Of a stretch of 63,577 bases of DNA, positions 16,578 to 25,298 are shown piece after piece. The stretch is taken from assembly GCA_003193925.1 (NCBI GenBank), contig PSPG01000009.1, positions 1 to 63,577 on the forward strand, given 5' to 3'. The notes beneath the pieces are model-generated. The model was not told the DNA's origin, did no database searches, and worked only from the letters and a program-made list of their open reading frames with translations. How positions within the stretch are numbered: position 1 is the first letter of the stretch; each line of letters begins with the position of its first letter. Both the position numbers and the translations under genes were made by a program. The stretch is from Candidatus Thalassarchaeum betae (GTDB lineage: Archaea > Thermoplasmatota > Poseidoniia > Poseidoniales > Thalassarchaeaceae).

Positions 16578-19343
16578 ATGAACCGCAACAAATCGATAGC
16601 ATTGATGCTCACAGGAATAATACTGGTCAGCCTGAACATGTTTATCTTGACCGGAGTCGTGTCAAGTAATGTCCAAGCCGGCGTCGAGGACCTGATTGTC
16701 GACGGGAGGGACGAGGCTTCTGATTGGGAGGACGAAGAGTGGCTCGTCCAGACCAGCGAGAGAGTCTACTTCGCCTACAACTTGACGAATCAGGATGCTA
16801 GCCTCAACGATGAAATCGCCGTGTTTGAGAAGGTGGGACCGTTCATCTACGCCGTCACGACGACCAAGGAGATTCTTGACTTCGACGCTGACGCGGGCAC
16901 GATCACATACTCCGAGTACGACTCATTCGAATGGTGCGAAAACTGCACATGGACGGATGATGACGGCAACGAACACGCATCGGTCTCGGGTGAGACCAAC
17001 CTGACCAACGCCAACATCCTGTGGAACACCCAGAGGATGGCCGGATTAGCAACTGCAATCACCTACGGCGAGATCTTCGCCAAGGCCGGCTTCGCCCAGC
17101 AGATGCAGATCAACGACCTGCAGAACAGGGCGCCCAGCATCTGGGCCGCCGAGTACGCAGAGACGCTGATTGCAGGTGCTGCTGCGCAGATTAACTCAAC
17201 GGGCATCGACATGCCCACTGCTGAAGCGATGGCCCCGGCGGCCGTGCTCAGGGGGGCCTACGACGGCTGGCTCGCCCAGAGCGGTGCGAGTGACGCCAAC
17301 CCCGACTTCGCCAGTTACGCCGACGTCATACTGTACAGCGCCGTCGACCCGTCTACGGGATCCTGCATAGCCCTGATAGGTGACTCCGCCTGCAAGGATG
17401 GCAGTACGTCACTCCATCCAGACCACGGTATCGGCCATATGCTGGTGGCAGGGATGGGTGAGCCGAGCGAGGCCACGACGCCGGTACGAGCGGCCCTGTA
17501 CGGATACTCCGGTGCGAGTGCTGAGGAAATGGCTGCGATTGACTGGGCCGTCTACGCCATGGCCGGCACCAACTTCGTCATGATGGGCGGTGGGGAAGAC
17601 CTTGACTCGATTGACGATTGGCGAGAGCGCCTGGTTGAGGTCAGCGGGGTCGACATCGCGAACCCCGTCGCCTTGAACAACGTGCTCTTCGGCACTGAGG
17701 AGTCCAATGAAATCGGGCAGATTTCCGACGGGATGCTCTCGGAGAGCGACTTCCAAGGAATCCCGCTCTTCGGCGTAGCCCTGTTCCTTCTGGGCGCTCA
17801 GGGGGATGCGTTCAGCACGATGGTGTCGTACAGTATCGGGCTGACCCAACTGCTCGGCCTGGCCGACTGGGGAGGCGAATGGATCGGCATGCTCGGCACA
17901 CCTCGTGAATTCCCGATGATCCTCGTGGGGGGATCAGGTGCAATGGACGCCGACCAGTGGTGGATGATCTCGTTCTGCGGCGTGGAGCCCCTTGCGGGAG
18001 GTTACCTCTCCATCGGCCTCAACAGGGGCGACTACGAGGGTACTGTGGACCTGCCCCCCGAGAAGTGCCTCGAGATAGAATACACCTCGGACTATGCCCT
18101 GACCGGCGACTTCGCCACCGAGTTCATCTACGCCGAGTTCTCTGGAGTGACGCTTCCGAGGGGTTCCGAAGGACCCGAGATGGGGGGTGTCGAGTCGGTG
18201 TGGGACGATGCCTATGTCGCAGGCCTCTACGGCATCTCGGAGAGCGAGGCCTCCGCCCTCAGGAGTTGGGTCAAGGACCTCATGTTCGAGCAGGTGATCG
18301 GAGCGCTGCTGGCCTTCCAGTACGGTGCCTCGGCCTGGACCACCCAGTCAATCAACAACTGGCTGTACGGCTGGAGCGACTCGGTTCTGACTGGACTCTA
18401 CGGGGAGGAAAACAGCTGGGTCAAACTTGAGACCAACGAGACCTACTACGGTTCAGGCGGCAAGAGCACCGGCGACTTCTCGGTCTATGTGATGAGTATT
18501 CCTTCGAGTGCGGATGACTTGGGAACCGCCGACCACGCCCTCATGCAGGGCTACATCAACTCTGACGGAGACGGGCTGTGCGACTTCAAGCTCGACGCTG
18601 ACGGCAACGCCGAGTACGCAGTCGAGTGCGAGGCCAACGAGACCTACGGCATGACGGAGCACCTACCGTGGAGAGCCCCCCACAACGAAAAGAGAGTGTA
18701 TGGCCTGCTCTCAGACCATGTAGGGAATTCCAACACCGAGATCACTGGAACCATAGGAGGCATCGCAAATGCGGATGAGCCATTCAGCGTCAATCTAGTT
18801 GGGTACGCCATTGCACAGACCGAGGTCGGAGATACGGTGACCTACAAGGGAATCGAGATGGTCGAGCATCACATCGAGTTGGACCCTGCTGAGAACCAAA
18901 TCCAAGCCAAGCTGATTGGATTTAATCTTGGTCATGTCGCGGTGCTACCCGGCGCTCTGCCGATCTACTTCGGCTCGACTGTCGACATCAAGGTGGAGCC
19001 GGTGACCAACGTCGCCATGTACGGCAAGTCGGTATCTACGTTCTACCTCGACCTCAGATGGGCGGGTGCGATGAACCCGGACTTCAGCGCGTCCTATGTC
19101 CAGCCTGTATTCGAGATCCACACCCTCAGCGAGATCGGTGATGATGATGCTGCCTCGTTCAAGTGCACCGTCATAGACCACATGGGCACTATGTGGTGGA
19201 CCGACTTCGGTGGCGAAGGCGACTGCGAGCTCGAGGCCCTGACAACCTTCTCCTACATCGCTGCGGCGCTCTATGTCGCCGGCATCGGCCTGCTCGCCTA
19301 CGGCGGGATGGGGATTGCTGCGGCCTCTAGAAAGATAGAGTAG
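16578..19343 (+). CDS. CD36/SR-B/LIMP-2-like surface protein
   Basis: 921 residues with the topology of the CD36 scavenger receptor family: an N-terminal membrane helix (about 7-30), a large exterior domain and a C-terminal helix (about 885-910) with a very short tail. The start of the exterior domain reads YFAYNLTNQ (65-72), then FEKVGPF (83-89) and TITYSEYDSF (108-117), matching the family's order FNLTN...VEEVGPY...VSYxE. Near the end, VDIKVEPVT (about 802-810), a Pro-Val strand and SEIGDD mirror the family's LDIEPVTG...P...W...GTIGD. CD36 proteins bind and move lipids in eukaryotes; a lipid role here is inference. It is about twice the size of human CD36 owing to insertions. ATG 16578 is preferred over GTG 16569. 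It is monocistronic, with a hairpin downstream. Confidence 0.75.
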   Translation: MNRNKSIALMLTGIILVSLNMFILTGVVSSNVQAGVEDLIVDGRDEASDWEDEEWLVQTSERVYFAYNLTNQDASLNDEIAVFEKVGPFIYAVTTTKEILDFDADAGTITYSEYDSFEWCENCTWTDDDGNEHASVSGETNLTNANILWNTQRMAGLATAITYGEIFAKAGFAQQMQINDLQNRAPSIWAAEYAETLIAGAAAQINSTGIDMPTAEAMAPAAVLRGAYDGWLAQSGASDANPDFASYADVILYSAVDPSTGSCIALIGDSACKDGSTSLHPDHGIGHMLVAGMGEPSEATTPVRAALYGYSGASAEEMAAIDWAVYAMAGTNFVMMGGGEDLDSIDDWRERLVEVSGVDIANPVALNNVLFGTEESNEIGQISDGMLSESDFQGIPLFGVALFLLGAQGDAFSTMVSYSIGLTQLLGLADWGGEWIGMLGTPREFPMILVGGSGAMDADQWWMISFCGVEPLAGGYLSIGLNRGDYEGTVDLPPEKCLEIEYTSDYALTGDFATEFIYAEFSGVTLPRGSEGPEMGGVESVWDDAYVAGLYGISESEASALRSWVKDLMFEQVIGALLAFQYGASAWTTQSINNWLYGWSDSVLTGLYGEENSWVKLETNETYYGSGGKSTGDFSVYVMSIPSSADDLGTADHALMQGYINSDGDGLCDFKLDADGNAEYAVECEANETYGMTEHLPWRAPHNEKRVYGLLSDHVGNSNTEITGTIGGIANADEPFSVNLVGYAIAQTEVGDTVTYKGIEMVEHHIELDPAENQIQAKLIGFNLGHVAVLPGALPIYFGSTVDIKVEPVTNVAMYGKSVSTFYLDLRWAGAMNPDFSASYVQPVFEIHTLSEIGDDDAASFKCTVIDHMGTMWWTDFGGEGDCELEALTTFSYIAAALYVAGIGLLAYGGMGIAAASRKIE

Positions 19344-19369
19344 CGACGCTGTGTCTCAGTTCCCGCAAT

Positions 19370-19388
19370 CAGCCGGCTACGCCGGCTG
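19370..19388. terminator. Perfect 8-bp hairpin between the CD36-like gene and the PhoX-PLD gene
   Basis: CAGCCGGC-TAC-GCCGGCTG forms an 8-bp stem with a 3-nt loop, 27 nt after the CD36-like stop. It lacks a T run, so it could be a processing or termination structure or a protein-binding palindrome. Confidence 0.4.
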
Positions 19389-19440
19389 CGTGTCCGCGTG
19401 CACGAAGGGTTGAACCCATGTCGGCGGGCAGCCTCGCGCC

Positions 19441-22400
19441 ATGAGTGGTCGCTCTAGACGGGCCGCAGCGGCCCTCTCACTGGCCATCCTGGTGCTGACG
19501 TCGCTGTCGCCGGTTCTGATTGACGGGCTGAGCGAGACGACCCCTTCGAAAGACTCCTCCAGCCGCTCCACGGCCTGCTCGGCAGTCTGCATCAACGAGA
19601 TGATGCCGAACGCAGACGGCCTGGACCAAGGCGTGTTCCCGAACGGCGAGTGGGTCGAGCTATACAACTCCGGCTCGGTCGATGTCAGCTTGGAGAACTG
19701 GACTCTCGAGGACGTCGGAGGCTGGATACACCCCCTCGACTCTGGAACCTGGGTCGGCTTCGACCAGCTCACAGCGCCATACGTCCTGAGCGCAGGGACC
19801 TACGCTGTGATCGCCGAGAACGAGTTCGGCACCCTGCGCCTGAACAATGCCGGCGAGACCCTCCACCTGAAGAACGCCGGCGGCGGATTGGTGCACACAG
19901 TGACTTCCGGCGAGGCCTCTAACGGGGTCTCGAAGATACCGAATCCGTCCGATGCGACAGCAGACTGGATAGACTCGGAGGAGAACACCCCGGGAGCGGA
20001 GAACTCCGAGGCGACCGGTGGCGGTGAGGAGGGTTCGACGCCGATCTCGCTGACTCGGATCATGACCATGCCCTTCGATGCCGAGGTCACCGGCATGTAC
20101 GTCGATGCGAATGGCAACTTCTTCGTCAACGCGATGCATCCCGATGACAGCTACATGGATGCGACAGTTGGCGTCGTCAAGAGCGTCGACTGGAACAACC
20201 TGCCCGACAGCATCCCCGAACTGGCGCTTCCGGCGGACATAGCCGAGAGGACGAGCATCAGGCTCTCCTACGGCCAGTACCAGCACCTCATCCAGAATGG
20301 CGATGCGCTGTCCGAGGGCGGAGTTGCGGGAGGCATCTACTCCGCGGACGACGGGGAACTGCTCTTCGTCAGCGAGAGGCCGGACTTCAACGCCTTCGTC
20401 CCACTCAACCCCCAAGGCACCAGAGGCTATCTGTACACCACCTGGGAGGACCGCCCGGCCGGAATCAGCCAGATTCTGATCGAGTGGAACAGCGCGGCGA
20501 GCAGCTGGGACGTGCTCGGTGGGATGATGCGGGACCTCAGCGCGGTAAACGGCGGCTGGGTGCTGTGCTTCGGGACGATGAGCCCGTGGGGCACGCCGCT
20601 CGCCTCCGAGGAGCTGTACTTCGACGACACTGAGGACTGGAACGACCCGACTTACAGTTACCATTCAGATCAGGTGGAACTGGAGGACTACCTCGGTTAC
20701 TACCCCAACCCCTACGACTATGGCTACATCGTCGAGATCGAGAACCCAGCCACAGCCTCAGGCGACCTCGTCAAACACATGGCCATGGGTCGCTTCTCGC
20801 ACGAGAACGCGCAGGTGATGCCTGACGAGAGGACAGTCTACCTCTCTGACGACGGTTATGACACGGTGCTGTTCAAGTTCGTCGCAGAAACCGCAGGCGA
20901 CCTCAGTGCGGGTACGCTGTACGCTGCCAAAGTCACGCAGGACGACAGCGGCGACTCAGCCATCACCGGATTCGACGTCGAGTGGGTGATGCTCGCCTCA
21001 TCCTCCAATTCGGTCATAGGGACATGGGTTGACCAGTATGACGGTATTGCCGTCTCTGACTATGTCAATGGTCAGAACTCGTACATCACCGACTCCGAAA
21101 TCAACGACTGGGCCGAGGGGCGCTTGAACGATGACCTCGACGGTGATGGCACCATCGAGTCTGCCGCCGATAATAGGGTCGCCTTCCTAGAGTCGCGCAA
21201 GGCGGCCGCGGCCATCGGAGCAAGTGACGAGTGGAACAAAATGGAGGGGATCGTCTTCAATCCGAACGCGCCCGGCTACCTGTACCTCGCGATTTCGGAC
21301 GTTCGCTATGACATGAGCGACGGGCACGGTGACATCGACGTCTCGGAGAACCGCTGTGGCATCGTCTACAGGATGCCGGTCGGGGCGGGCTGGGACGTCA
21401 GTAGGATCGAGCCCGCAATAGTTGGCGGATCATACTCGAGCGGAGCCTCGCCCGACCAGTGCGATGCGAACAACATCGCCGGCCCGGACAACCTCGCCGT
21501 GCTCGACGACGGGCGGGTGCTCGTCGGAGAGGACACCGGCAAGCACCAGAACAACATGGTATGGCTGTGGAAGCCGCCGGTCGAGCCGGTCGAGTGGGAC
21601 GGCGAGTACACGCTGAAGTTCACTCGAATCATGCCAGCCGAGGTCCCGGACAGGGACAACGACTGGCTCGAGATCGCCAACACCGGTGACTCGCCGGTCA
21701 GCCTCGCTGGCTGGACCATAGAGCGAATCCGCTCGACCGAGCCGTGGGTCTCCATGGTCAACGACCTGAGCATCGATGCCGGCACCTCGGTGGTCCTGAC
21801 TGAGAACCCAGCCAATCTGCTCGCCGACGGAGGCATCGTGGCGCTCGACGGCAACGTCGCGCTGAACAACATGCCGTGGCTTGTTGACTCGGGCAGCGCG
21901 CTACAACTCAAGGCGCCCGACGGAACGGTGGTCGATGCCATCGCCTTTGGGGGCGGCATCGCCGAAATCGACGGCTGGACGGGACCCGCGATCTCGGTGC
22001 CGGGCGATGGCTCACCGGGGCTCATCCTGATGCGCGGCTCGGGCTGCGGGGACTACCCTGACACCGACTCGGGCGCTGACTGGGAGGAGAGGTGGATTCG
22101 AATCGGGGCCTCGACCTTCTGCGACGGCGGGCACTTCACCACCGAGGCCGATTCGACTGCATCCGCCTCAATAGGCCCCGACACGGCCTTCAACGACCTG
22201 ATACAGTGGGTCGGCTCCGCTGAGGACTCGATCCACCTGCACGTCTACCAGTTCATGAGCCCGGACCTCACTCACGCCCTGCTGGACGCGATAGACAGCG
22301 GCGTGAGCGTCACCCTGTTGCTGGAGGAGGGCATCTTGGACGGTAGCAGCACCGTGAACAACCAGAGGGGCCATGCCCAGAGCCTCCACGACGCGGGAGC

Positions 22401-24021
22401 GACAGTGCTCTGGATGGAGGACCCCACCCTGATTAGCTCGCCCTACGCCTACATCCACAGCAAAGTGGCGGTCAGAGACGCCGAGAGCGTCTGGATATCA
22501 TCCGGCAACTGGAAGGACACGAGTGTGCCGCCCGACGCGGTGGGCAACCGCGAGTGGTCGATCATTCTGAACTCCGAGACTGCAGCCCAGCTAGTCCTGT
22601 CCCGGATGGCCTGGGACGAGAACCCCAACCACCTCCACATCAAGCCTCACGGCTCGCAGCACGCGCCGACCTTCGACTGGACCTTGGACGGGCCGGTGCA
22701 CGACGGCAGCACGACTGCGACGCCTTCCCACCAAGGACCGTTCAACGCCCAGCTGATGACCTGCCCGGACGACTGCGTAGACGGTATAGTCGCCATGATC
22801 GGCTCCGCCGACACCTCCATCGAGCTCTCGGTGCAGTACCTCGACCTCGACTGGTACTGGGGCTTCGGGGACAATCCGATCATCACCGCGCTGCACGAAG
22901 CGGCGCGTCGAGGCGTCAGCATCCGGCTGATGCTCAACGGCTACTACGCCGAGTGGGATGATGAGATCCGCGACACCATACACATGTTCAACACCGACTG
23001 GAACGCCACCGAGGGGCTGGATGCGACAGCGCGTCTGATGGCGTACTCGGACAGTATCGTGAAACTGCACAACAAGGGTGCGGTCATAGACGGTGAGAGT
23101 GTCCTCGTCGGCAGCATGAACTGGGGCTCGAGCGCGGCCCTGAGGAACCGGGAGATGGGCGTGCTGATCCACCACGAGGAACTGGCCTCCGACTACCTAA
23201 CCTCCTTCGAGGAGGACTGGAACCGCCTCGATCCGACCACCGACTCGGACGGCGACCTGATGCCCGACTGGTGGGAAGAGCAGTACGGGCTGAACCGGCA
23301 CTCAGCTGCCGTGCTGGGCACGGCACTCAGCGAGCAGTCTCTGGACCCTGACGGGGACGGGCTCGACAACCTGCAGGAATACCAGCTAGGTGGTGACCCA
23401 ATGAACAACGACACCGACGGCGACTGCATCACAGACGGCGAGGAGGTGGCATTCGCGCAGAGCGTGATGCGCTCGCCGTCGATTGCGATGACCTCGACAG
23501 ACGTAGACGAGAACGGCGTGCCTGACGGCGAGCAGTACGGCTGCAAGCCTGTCGACAACGGCACAGACGGGGTTGACGACGGCGTAGACGGCGGCGTAGA
23601 GGATGACGGCGATAGCGATGACGACGACGGAGGATTGCTCAATATCAGAGAGGACCCGCTGTCCCGGCCAGGTGCGACATTCCTGTTCTGGGTGATGGTG
23701 ATATCGGCGATCTGCCTAGCCCTAGCCGGAGCCTCGATGTTCCTACAGCCACGAAGGAGCACTGACGAGGTGCTTGTGGACGACTCGGGATACAGGTTCG
23801 ACGACCCCGAGGCCTCCAAGGCGATTCTCAAGGGGACCAGTTTCGACGAAGACGCCGAGGACGCCCGCGCTCGCACGAAGGGTCGCGACGACGGCTCGCA
23901 CGGAGCCATCAGGCTCGATGGCTTCGGCTTCGAATCGACAACGCGCGACGAGGTCCAGTGGATGCTGGACCAGGGGCGCACGATGGAAGAAGTGAGAGCC
24001 GAGCTCGGAGAGGAGGAGTGA
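19441..24021 (+). CDS. Multidomain surface phosphatase/phospholipase: LTD-PhoX-LTD-PLD-PLD-TSP3-TM
   Basis: 1526 residues. Order: signal peptide; lamin-tail domain (about 50-190, INEMMPNADG...EWVELYN); a PhoX-type alkaline phosphatase domain (about 200-712) with GTMSPWGTPLASEE (378-391), FSHENA (452-457), WNKMEGI (598-604) and GPDNLAV...GEDTG (681-700); a second lamin-tail domain (about 723-870); two phospholipase D HKD motifs, HSK-x4-D (His1006, Lys1008, Asp1013) and HNK-x4-D (His1210, Lys1212, Asp1217); TSP3-like calcium repeats (1267-1370); a membrane helix (about 1411-1436) and a 90-residue cytoplasmic tail. PhoX releases phosphate from organic esters; PLD enzymes cut phosphodiesters in lipids or nucleic acids. 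Together this suggests cell-surface phosphorus acquisition. Its stop overlaps the deoA start (TGATG), implying coupled translation. Domain calls are by motif, and activity is inferred. Confidence 0.88.
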   Translation: MSGRSRRAAAALSLAILVLTSLSPVLIDGLSETTPSKDSSSRSTACSAVCINEMMPNADGLDQGVFPNGEWVELYNSGSVDVSLENWTLEDVGGWIHPLDSGTWVGFDQLTAPYVLSAGTYAVIAENEFGTLRLNNAGETLHLKNAGGGLVHTVTSGEASNGVSKIPNPSDATADWIDSEENTPGAENSEATGGGEEGSTPISLTRIMTMPFDAEVTGMYVDANGNFFVNAMHPDDSYMDATVGVVKSVDWNNLPDSIPELALPADIAERTSIRLSYGQYQHLIQNGDALSEGGVAGGIYSADDGELLFVSERPDFNAFVPLNPQGTRGYLYTTWEDRPAGISQILIEWNSAASSWDVLGGMMRDLSAVNGGWVLCFGTMSPWGTPLASEELYFDDTEDWNDPTYSYHSDQVELEDYLGYYPNPYDYGYIVEIENPATASGDLVKHMAMGRFSHENAQVMPDERTVYLSDDGYDTVLFKFVAETAGDLSAGTLYAAKVTQDDSGDSAITGFDVEWVMLASSSNSVIGTWVDQYDGIAVSDYVNGQNSYITDSEINDWAEGRLNDDLDGDGTIESAADNRVAFLESRKAAAAIGASDEWNKMEGIVFNPNAPGYLYLAISDVRYDMSDGHGDIDVSENRCGIVYRMPVGAGWDVSRIEPAIVGGSYSSGASPDQCDANNIAGPDNLAVLDDGRVLVGEDTGKHQNNMVWLWKPPVEPVEWDGEYTLKFTRIMPAEVPDRDNDWLEIANTGDSPVSLAGWTIERIRSTEPWVSMVNDLSIDAGTSVVLTENPANLLADGGIVALDGNVALNNMPWLVDSGSALQLKAPDGTVVDAIAFGGGIAEIDGWTGPAISVPGDGSPGLILMRGSGCGDYPDTDSGADWEERWIRIGASTFCDGGHFTTEADSTASASIGPDTAFNDLIQWVGSAEDSIHLHVYQFMSPDLTHALLDAIDSGVSVTLLLEEGILDGSSTVNNQRGHAQSLHDAGATVLWMEDPTLISSPYAYIHSKVAVRDAESVWISSGNWKDTSVPPDAVGNREWSIILNSETAAQLVLSRMAWDENPNHLHIKPHGSQHAPTFDWTLDGPVHDGSTTATPSHQGPFNAQLMTCPDDCVDGIVAMIGSADTSIELSVQYLDLDWYWGFGDNPIITALHEAARRGVSIRLMLNGYYAEWDDEIRDTIHMFNTDWNATEGLDATARLMAYSDSIVKLHNKGAVIDGESVLVGSMNWGSSAALRNREMGVLIHHEELASDYLTSFEEDWNRLDPTTDSDGDLMPDWWEEQYGLNRHSAAVLGTALSEQSLDPDGDGLDNLQEYQLGGDPMNNDTDGDCITDGEEVAFAQSVMRSPSIAMTSTDVDENGVPDGEQYGCKPVDNGTDGVDDGVDGGVEDDGDSDDDDGGLLNIREDPLSRPGATFLFWVMVISAICLALAGASMFLQPRRSTDEVLVDDSGYRFDDPEASKAILKGTSFDEDAEDARARTKGRDDGSHGAIRLDGFGFESTTRDEVQWMLDQGRTMEEVRAELGEEE

Positions 24022-25298
24022 TGTCCAAGGCCATCCACGACCTCGTGCGGGGGGTCGTGGACGGCTCCCTCTCCGATGACGAAGTAATCCACTGGCTGCG
24101 TGCCGTCTTTGAGGGCGGGCTCTCCGAGGGAGATACGATTGCCCTCACTGAGGCGATGAGAGACTCCGGTGAGGTCCTCGAGTGGGGGTCTGAGATTGCG
24201 AATCTGGTCGTCGACAAGCACTCGACTGGCGGCGTCGGCGACAAGGTGTCGATAGTGCTCGCGCCCGCTCTGGCCGCCTGCGGCCTGAGGGTCCCTATGA
24301 TCTCAGGGCGCGGACTGGGCCACACCGGGGGCACTCTGGACAAGTTGGGGAGCATCCCGGGGCTCAGTGTTGAGCGCTCGGCCGATGAGATACGTCAGCA
24401 GGTCGAGCGTCTCGGGGTCGCGATGGTCGGCCAGACGGACGCTCTGGTCCCCGCCGACCGCAGGATGTACGCTCTCAGGGATGTCACAGGCACTTTGGCA
24501 TCCATCCCGCTGATTACCTCGTCAATCGTCTCGAAAAAGGCTGCTGAGGGCCTGTCGGCCCTGATATTGGATGTCAAGTTCGGAAGAGCTGCGTTCATGG
24601 TCGAACGCGCCGACGCGGCCGAACTCGCGCGCTCTATGGTTGACGTGGCCAACGGCATGGGGGTATCGACCAAGGCGGTGCTGACCACGATGGATCAGCC
24701 CCTGGGCTGCGCGGTCGGAAACTCGCTGGAGGTGCTCGAGAGCGTCGAGACCCTGTGCGGTAACGGGCCGGAGGACCTCGAGGAACTGGTCTGCGTACAG
24801 GGAGGCCTCCTGCTGGAGGCCGCGGGGCTGGCGGACGGCATGCAGACCGGCGCCCTGATGATCCACGACAGCCTGCAGGACGGCTCGGCCCTCGAGTGCT
24901 TCCGTAAGATGGTAGAGGCGCAGGGCGGTGATGCCTCGATCCTCGAGAGCGATGCCTCGCTGATGAGGGGGCTCGGGCTGATGGATCCCGATCTGCTGAC
25001 CACCGAGCTGTGCGCGGGCGCCGATGGTTGGGTCGAGGACATCGATGCGATGGTGATAGCCGAGGCCTGCCTCGGTATGGGGGCTGGGCGCAAGGAACTG
25101 GGTGACGAGATCGACCGTGCGGTCGGTGCGATACTCGAGGTCCAGGTGGGAGACCGCCTCGAAGAGGGCGAGCCCTGGGTCGTCCTGTATCACCGCGATG
25201 AGGTAGCCCCGCAGACGCTGGAGGTCCTCTTGGGCGCAATCACCCTATCCGATGAAGAAGTGAAGCCGGTATCACGAATCGCGGAGATGATTGAATGA
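24021..25298 (+). CDS. deoA: Thymidine/pyrimidine-nucleoside phosphorylase
   Basis: 425 residues. It splits thymidine or other pyrimidine nucleosides with phosphate into base and (deoxy)ribose-1-phosphate, in the cytoplasm. The phosphate/nucleoside signature KHSTGGVGDKVS is at 66-77, followed by ISGRGLGHTGGTLDKL, the ALRDVTG segment with its substrate-binding Arg, SSIVSKKAAEG with Ser/Lys, and LGCAVGNSLEV. The length and the absence of an extra N-terminal domain fit the bacterial-type enzyme rather than the longer archaeal AMP phosphorylase. Start ATG 24021 shares its A with the stop of the PhoX-PLD gene; its own stop overlaps the next start (ATGA). The context suggests salvage of nucleosides released by the surface phosphatase/phosphodiesterase. 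Confidence 0.92.
   Translation: MSKAIHDLVRGVVDGSLSDDEVIHWLRAVFEGGLSEGDTIALTEAMRDSGEVLEWGSEIANLVVDKHSTGGVGDKVSIVLAPALAACGLRVPMISGRGLGHTGGTLDKLGSIPGLSVERSADEIRQQVERLGVAMVGQTDALVPADRRMYALRDVTGTLASIPLITSSIVSKKAAEGLSALILDVKFGRAAFMVERADAAELARSMVDVANGMGVSTKAVLTTMDQPLGCAVGNSLEVLESVETLCGNGPEDLEELVCVQGGLLLEAAGLADGMQTGALMIHDSLQDGSALECFRKMVEAQGGDASILESDASLMRGLGLMDPDLLTTELCAGADGWVEDIDAMVIAEACLGMGAGRKELGDEIDRAVGAILEVQVGDRLEEGEPWVVLYHRDEVAPQTLEVLLGAITLSDEEVKPVSRIAEMIE

Noticed and set aside
19370-19388. Insertion-sequence end or attachment site
   Set aside because: The inverted repeat is short, single, without direct repeats or a transposase; a hairpin is the simpler reading.
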